The notes beneath the pieces were generated by a model. The model was not told where the DNA came from, made no database searches, and saw only the letters and a program-made list of their open reading frames with translations. Shown piece by piece: positions 16,301 through 18,752 of a stretch of DNA of 18,752 nt (position 1 is the first letter of the stretch; each line of letters starts with the position of its first letter). Source of the stretch: Candidatus Rifleibacteriota bacterium (GTDB lineage: Bacteria; UBP17; UBA6191; JACPRK01); contig JACQZL010000255.1 in assembly GCA_016213865.1 (NCBI GenBank), forward strand, positions 1 to 18,752, read 5' to 3'. A program made the position numbers and the translations under genes.

Positions 16301-17159
16301 CGTGCAGGTGACACCCGCAGCCGCTGCGCGTCTGGCCAACTGCAAGCGGATTCTGGCGATTGAGAAGATCAGCGGATTGCCCCATGAATTCTCACATGTG
16401 CTTTCGGCCGCACAGACAGATCCGGTGCTCGATGCGAGTCAGGTTGTTCAGGATGCCGAGGATCGAGTGCGGGCGCTGCTGGAGCCATCGGGCATCAGTG
16501 TGTTCTTTCCCGCCTTCTCTCAGCCTCCGCCCAGCACCCCCGATACACGGACAGTCCTGTGGGTCTCGGTCGTCTCAGACACCAGAGAGGAAGACACTAG
16601 CGATCTTGGGGGCCTGAGGGATGAGAACCCGGGGAGGCTCGACAGCCTACTGTTTGCCTCGCCGCTGTCGTTGACAGAAGGGACCAGGCCGAGCCTCGGG
16701 CACGGCTTGCTCAGGACGGCCTTTGAACAGGCTCTTCCATCGAGGTGGACCTATCAGAACCGATGGGTCGACGCCATTGTCCCGGTGGAGGCGTTCTTCC
16801 CCTACGCGGCCGTTCTCCAAGCGGACACCTTCGGCTCTGTCTTGGCCTCGACCACGGTCCACGAAGTGGGTCACACTATCGGACTGGTCGAGAAACGCCT
16901 GCTCGGGACGCGAGGTGAAACGAATGACCCCGTGCCGGACCTTCTTGGACACCGGTGGGTCCGCGGGCACACTGTCCGGCGCGAAAACGACCCGGAAGCG
17001 GTGGTGCCGGTGCTCGGCCAGCCAATACTGGCAATGGAAGCTGATGCGAGAGACCTCAAGCCCGATCGAGCTGGCGGCCAGTCTCCCGAACTCTGGCCGG
17101 TCAAGTGGCACAGTCTTGAGAAGCGATTCCTGGATGTCCTTGGAGGTGTGGCACCATGA
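11307..17159 (+). CDS. 3' fragment of the giant protein: Ig-like repeats 16-21, TSP3-like hinge, Cys/Trp-rich module, zincin-like domain
   Basis: Open frame of 1,950 residues from a GTG at 11307; the same frame is open back to the TAG at 11271. GAAGGGG lies 5 bases before the GTG, so internal initiation is possible, but the product would lack a signal peptide. Order by base: repeats 16 to 19 (to about 12312), a non-repeat insert (to about 12816), repeats 20 and 21 (to about 13370), a beta-rich domain, TSP3-like acidic repeats with DxDxDG loops (13812-14010), a module with 14 Cys and about 15 Trp (14094-14963), a long region of unknown fold, and a C-terminal domain from about 16490 with HEVGHTIGL (16860-16886). 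A possible Met-turn ILAMEADA follows. The motif indicates a metzincin-like protease, though the third-ligand position is Glu. The stop overlaps the next start as ATGA. Confidence 0.82.
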   Translation: MVVTGVLPGEQRITVLATNAYDCTTSGSITVVAPAPAPVVRILSPTPDERADLYLPILFQGEAELPLSIPRPLPTTALAWTLDSTRPAGVGPMVVVTGLAPGPHAVAFSAVGPDGTSVTTSVIFFSDPEAHDACDTVDPQDARPIKILVESPVPCHEQQTVFDGTPILLQASATDASEGVLPDWATSWSSSLQGLIGAGRLIQTTDLVVGDHVLTVSAQNAQGLTAATTIGVCVQPLPGPSVQIQSPLPGGLLPIYPGQPLQLRAAVSTRAEPSPEPNRLTWSIFGTTVATGLQTFAPAPFPGERVLVARYVDSRGRAGEATTNLHVEDPSDFHPRVLRVHRWCRPCSPQATVGADGLPPHRGVLLWPPAAQAGQPPLYASDLGLAWTVAGTAGRPLTARAQLSGPAASVATGLWTSWAAVLDAGDGTVQSESYGLPPLTTTSVELTLPSTVVPITLVLLRDRSVGWQTVTGPSAVQLTLLDEAGSGLGPPLVLPLLPREETRPIVTVTPPGPVFGPVGQTPLVTASAVDNVDGPLPAEEIRWEAREPAGTWLGVQRGTVLTAPLSPGSVEYRISAQNSDETTGTTSVTVVGLGLPGVSAEVEPPTSWLFQGAPARLVARADWGLGEAVPTTYTWHSSIQGALPSTAVLATQVLGLGQHELQVTAAGPAGLSTATTLAIFVAPAPGVSGLSVIDASGMSHALNTGRGGATVIQTGDRALRVALSNPAGLAADFLVRARLPAGCSITVARVFGGEPPQVVLEVAFSEGPDGVFRLPLPAGVAVSAVELVLSWSTGKAASDGAFSIDCGFSGPGGELPEDSGAAFSGIAGGSRPGTPDDDWDDDGIANAADFGLVSNPFDRDTDGDGIADSAEAARGTWPQEADSDMDGWMDGVDPAPTDPAVPGKPTFADRVPGTVLTKAFSPKVWPAIRCTGPDYVEPDGFSHSWHLWLQGFTSARGLVWTNWDPTNVLLPERPASVELPPGYYSQPAYDWSGGPMLSIGLGRCQWDRPNWYHLREASVDWKRRPNGQWAVFFGWYDLPAGGCDFLETPWGQAGLSVKYWPGDCPAPAPTMTLEEAGPWPRPLVDDSAFDCSGAGPVFTIHNSKDERNPVRLRLCSPDRPMGEILAHCTNIVAIPRRFEGTVCEFGDGCRHTVTCALPPGDSKVYMLPAQPGNVHVTLEYCTYNGLWKTAATRRLRCACWEGVANVVRIPASGPEETICNKVQTENGPVSGTLYDADVGFRLEFGAPLPDETPIWIGAAAYEPPAKRGGGKRIGKDGPPVSAHVLGVGQKGASSVTVTDKPESKGIKTLQIGNVLGRTHQVNFEVEPPVPCIRQISRITSDGFELPALNDSGFTFDDQAIRLVLERAVLTDYELLLQAQQGDARILNLPACDPSWNGSSGTYPSIVSVPLSAGTSSVLIPLRGDASEDFRVPMPAQQVFTVLGRSPGASTANSLSGIQPAGENTPNFLWITGGNPQVGKCGDPSSFVPLTVRLVRHVRIPLNTPASWQQLTTNERLAFASTPFAPGTITDLRPVSNFSVRFQPTPNIQFFGRESGQAIDLKVSNPAGGEVAATAVVVETISANDDPNQDSVVQAYVVDPRTNGPLETVIGINERKSASPLPVPPEFGAPIAPPIVTADNQALFPAHKVVFNLVGVPPVLPRPTVYVQVTPAAAARLANCKRILAIEKISGLPHEFSHVLSAAQTDPVLDASQVVQDAEDRVRALLEPSGISVFFPAFSQPPPSTPDTRTVLWVSVVSDTREEDTSDLGGLRDENPGRLDSLLFASPLSLTEGTRPSLGHGLLRTAFEQALPSRWTYQNRWVDAIVPVEAFFPYAAVLQADTFGSVLASTTVHEVGHTIGLVEKRLLGTRGETNDPVPDLLGHRWVRGHTVRRENDPEAVVPVLGQPILAMEADARDLKPDRAGGQSPELWPVKWHSLEKRFLDVLGGVAP
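13812..14010 (+). other. TSP3-like calcium-binding repeat segment (within the giant protein)
   Basis: Acidic loops DDDWDDDG, DRDTDGDG and DSDMDGWMDG follow the DxDxDG spacing of thrombospondin type 3 repeats, which bind calcium. The segment separates the Ig-repeat stalk from the C-terminal modules and is likely a calcium-stiffened hinge. Confidence 0.8.
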
Positions 17160-18382
17160 AATGGCTCATCTTATTGGTGGTTTTCGCCGTTCCCTGCGGA
17201 TTGACATTGGGTCAAGACGAGCTCGATGACGCCAGCTACAAGCTCAACGCCTGCCGCGGATGGGGGTCCGAGATTGAGGGCAGGGTGCGTTTCGCCGAGG
17301 TTGTCGGTGTGTTTGAGTACGTCCGGATGCGGCAAGAAGTGTATCCGCGTTCAGGGTGCACTTACCGTCAGCAACGCTGCACTTTGCGCCTGTTGGACTT
17401 GCTGGCTGCGCGAGACGGCAAGAGCGTACGTAGCGGGGAGACCGTGGATGTATACAGCAACTTCTTGAGAGTCTTCACTATTGACGGCGTTCTTGTCGAG
17501 CCCGCACCGGGCATGCGTCTACTCGCTGCTCTGGGACGGCCGCAACCAGAGAGACGCTACCGCGACACCATCGCGGCGTCGCTGCCGGGGCTGTACAGGG
17601 CGTTTCTCCTGGATGGTGCCGGCATTCTCTTTCGTGACGAGGCGATGTTCTGGTTGGAAGTCGCTCCGGGGATCCACAATGGACACGACGTACCCAGAAT
17701 CAAGACGCGTGTTCTCGAGCAACTGACATCGCCCCATCGCTTCCTCCGCAAGCAAGCGTGGGCCGCAGTGGAGTCCGACAGCCTCCAGTGCACCGTCGGC
17801 ACGGACAAGACGCTGCACCACCATCCTGTGCTTTCGCAGGTGACTCTCGAAGAAGCCGAGCGCATCTGGAAGCTCGCAGAGGCAGACCCCGAGGAGGACG
17901 ATCTGAGCTGGTTGCGCTGGCTCTCGGTCCACAGCGAGTTCGACGTTCGCCCGATTCTGACTCGGATTGTCGAAACGAGGTGTGACAGGACTTCGTGGAT
18001 CTTCTATCACGCGTATGACGAGTCGAGGTTCGAGGGACAGGTCGAGAGTGTCCTCGCCACCATCTCCAAGCGCTGGGGCTTGGAGTGGTTTGCCAAGCTC
18101 ATCGAGTCCAGGGCACGTCCTCATCGCTGGATGATGGTCCTGGCAGGGCTAGGGTGGCAGCCAGCCCGTGACTACTGTCGGTCCGTCCTTCGACGTCCCC
18201 ACATACCGGAATTCGAGCAGAGCCTGGGGCGTGCCAGCGGATGGCCGTGGGCCCTGGACGTCCTGCGTGAAGCGCCCGCTCGCTGCAAGTCCAAGGAGTT
18301 GGCCGACAGAGTACGCCAGAATCTGGAGCATCTCGAAGGCGTCGTTGCGAATTTGAGGAGGACGGCTAAGCCGCCGAGGTAG
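17156..18382 (+). CDS. secreted protein of unknown function, coupled to the giant gene
   Basis: Protein of 408 residues whose ATG overlaps the giant gene's TGA as ATGA; GGAGG lies 9 bases upstream (17142-17146). A signal peptide is plain (MKWLILLVVFAVPCGLTLG, cleavage about residue 20); the AVPC is not a good lipobox. Residues 30-115 are beta-rich with three Cys (NACRGWG, SGCTYRQQRC) and resemble a small barrel. Residues 170-400 are helical with HEAT-like spacing (LTSPHRFLRKQAWAAVE, VDVRP-type and LEWFAKLIESR segments), but no repeat is strong enough to name. It ends in TAG. Co-translation and export suggest that it acts with the giant protein, for example as chaperone, inhibitor or surface partner; this is inference. 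I do not recognise the family. Confidence 0.82.
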   Translation: MKWLILLVVFAVPCGLTLGQDELDDASYKLNACRGWGSEIEGRVRFAEVVGVFEYVRMRQEVYPRSGCTYRQQRCTLRLLDLLAARDGKSVRSGETVDVYSNFLRVFTIDGVLVEPAPGMRLLAALGRPQPERRYRDTIAASLPGLYRAFLLDGAGILFRDEAMFWLEVAPGIHNGHDVPRIKTRVLEQLTSPHRFLRKQAWAAVESDSLQCTVGTDKTLHHHPVLSQVTLEEAERIWKLAEADPEEDDLSWLRWLSVHSEFDVRPILTRIVETRCDRTSWIFYHAYDESRFEGQVESVLATISKRWGLEWFAKLIESRARPHRWMMVLAGLGWQPARDYCRSVLRRPHIPEFEQSLGRASGWPWALDVLREAPARCKSKELADRVRQNLEHLEGVVANLRRTAKPPR

Positions 18383-18444
18383 TTGCGAGGCGATCGCGGA
18401 ACCACGCTCACCGCCGTCGAGGTCGGCCCTTCGACGGGTAGCTG

Positions 18445-18461
18445 CGTTCTCGCTCAGAACG
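18445..18461 (+). terminator. short hairpin downstream of the 17156-18382 gene
   Basis: CGTTCT and AGAACG form a perfect six-base stem around a five-base loop, 62 bases after the stop. No T-run follows, so a Rho-independent role is weakly supported. Confidence 0.25.
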
Positions 18462-18496
18462 AACGGAGGGGCAAGCCCGAGCGCAACGCGAGGGCA

Positions 18497-18556
18497 GTAG
18501 GGCCGGCGTCTCCGCCGGCTCTGACCCGGCGCTAGCCGGGTAAGCCCCGCCCCTAC
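18497..18556. repeat. REP-like palindromic element, related variant
   Basis: It begins TAGGGCCGGC and contains GCCGGC-N6-GCCGGC, as in the copies at 5811 and 6734 but with a different six-base loop. A second perfect hairpin follows, CCCGGC-GCTA-GCCGGG (18525-18540), and the element closes with CCCCTAC, the inverse of its GTAGGG opening. Confidence 0.75.
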
Positions 18557-18658
18557 GTTTTCCCGGTGTTGTCGCTGGCTTACCAGGCTACCGACATGCT
18601 CCCCACACCCTCAGGGTCCCGGCAAAGTCCTCGGAAAGGACCGCGGCAACCCGGTTTC

Positions 18659-18726
18659 GTCACCCCCGCGCAAGCGGGGGTCCATGAGCGATGCGCCCCC
18701 TGGATTCCCGCTTTCGCGGGAATGAC
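18659..18726. repeat. double-hairpin intergenic repeat (GTCA...TGAC type)
   Basis: Two 26-base halves (18659-18684 and 18701-18726) are inverted relative to each other with five differences, separated by 16 bases. Each half is a hairpin: CCCCCGC-GCAA-GCGGGGG and TTCCCGC-TTTC-GCGGGAA. Four of the five differences are paired and preserve both stems. Repeats of this form are scattered through many bacterial genomes (recollection). Apart from this element, the REP-like copy and the short hairpin, I see nothing in 18383-18752. Confidence 0.8.
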
Positions 18727-18752
18727 GACTTTGCCGATCCCCTGCCCGCACC

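Larger units (their letters stand above)
6971..17159 (+). pseudogene. giant secreted Ig-repeat protein gene, broken by a deletion and an amber codon
   Basis: This is the full extent of one ancestral reading frame, now split. Repeat spacing identifies about 143 bp missing near 7990 (frame change) and a TAG at 11271-11273 replacing a conserved Ser. Restoring both would give about 3,443 residues: signal peptide, about 21 Ig-like repeats, TSP3-like calcium-binding hinge, Cys/Trp-rich module, long unknown region and C-terminal zincin-like domain. The three surviving frames are listed separately. Whether it is a pseudogene, a phase-variable state or an assembly artefact cannot be settled from one sequence. 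Confidence 0.75.

Overview
The window is uniformly GC-rich bacterial DNA. The opening gene order (7TM-HD phosphohydrolase, YbeY, two CNNM/CorC-type proteins) is a widespread bacterial housekeeping cluster. The rest is secreted proteins and GC-rich palindromic intergenic repeats. Very large Ig-repeat proteins plus TAGGG-type palindromes fit Planctomycetota or a similar large-genome, GC-rich environmental lineage. That placement is an inference, since no marker gene in the window fixes the phylum.

Positions 2-3707 (+) hold a tightly packed operon: the C-terminal part of a PgpH-like c-di-AMP phosphodiesterase, ybeY, and two tandem CNNM/CorC-like membrane proteins that overlap by 1 to 3 bases. 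A small exported helical protein (3770-4591, +) follows. It converges on a minus-strand exported protein (4622-5695) with PilP-like, secretin-N-like and TPR-like segments, preceded by a promoter placed so that the transcript would be leaderless. A minus-strand cytoplasmic protein of unknown function (5916-6605) sits between two copies of a 31-bp palindromic repeat.

Positions 6971-17159 (+) hold what was one giant gene. Repaired, it would encode about 3,443 residues: signal peptide, about 21 Ig-like repeats of about 95 residues, a calcium-binding TSP3-like hinge, a Cys/Trp-rich module, a long region of unknown fold, and a C-terminal zincin-like domain with HEVGHTIGL. It is broken twice. About 143 bp is missing from repeat 4, which shifts the frame near 7990. 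In repeat 16 an amber codon at 11271 replaces a conserved Ser. Both lesions lie in the repeat array, and everything downstream stays open for 5.9 kb. A second secreted protein (17156-18382) overlaps the giant gene by ATGA and is probably its translationally coupled partner.

The last 370 bp are non-coding and hold two kinds of palindromic repeat, including a double hairpin whose two halves differ by paired compensatory changes. The most notable item is the unrecognised two-gene secreted module (giant Ig-repeat/zincin protein plus 408-residue partner) and its apparent recent inactivation or phase-variable state. I saw no tRNA, rRNA, CRISPR array or transposase.
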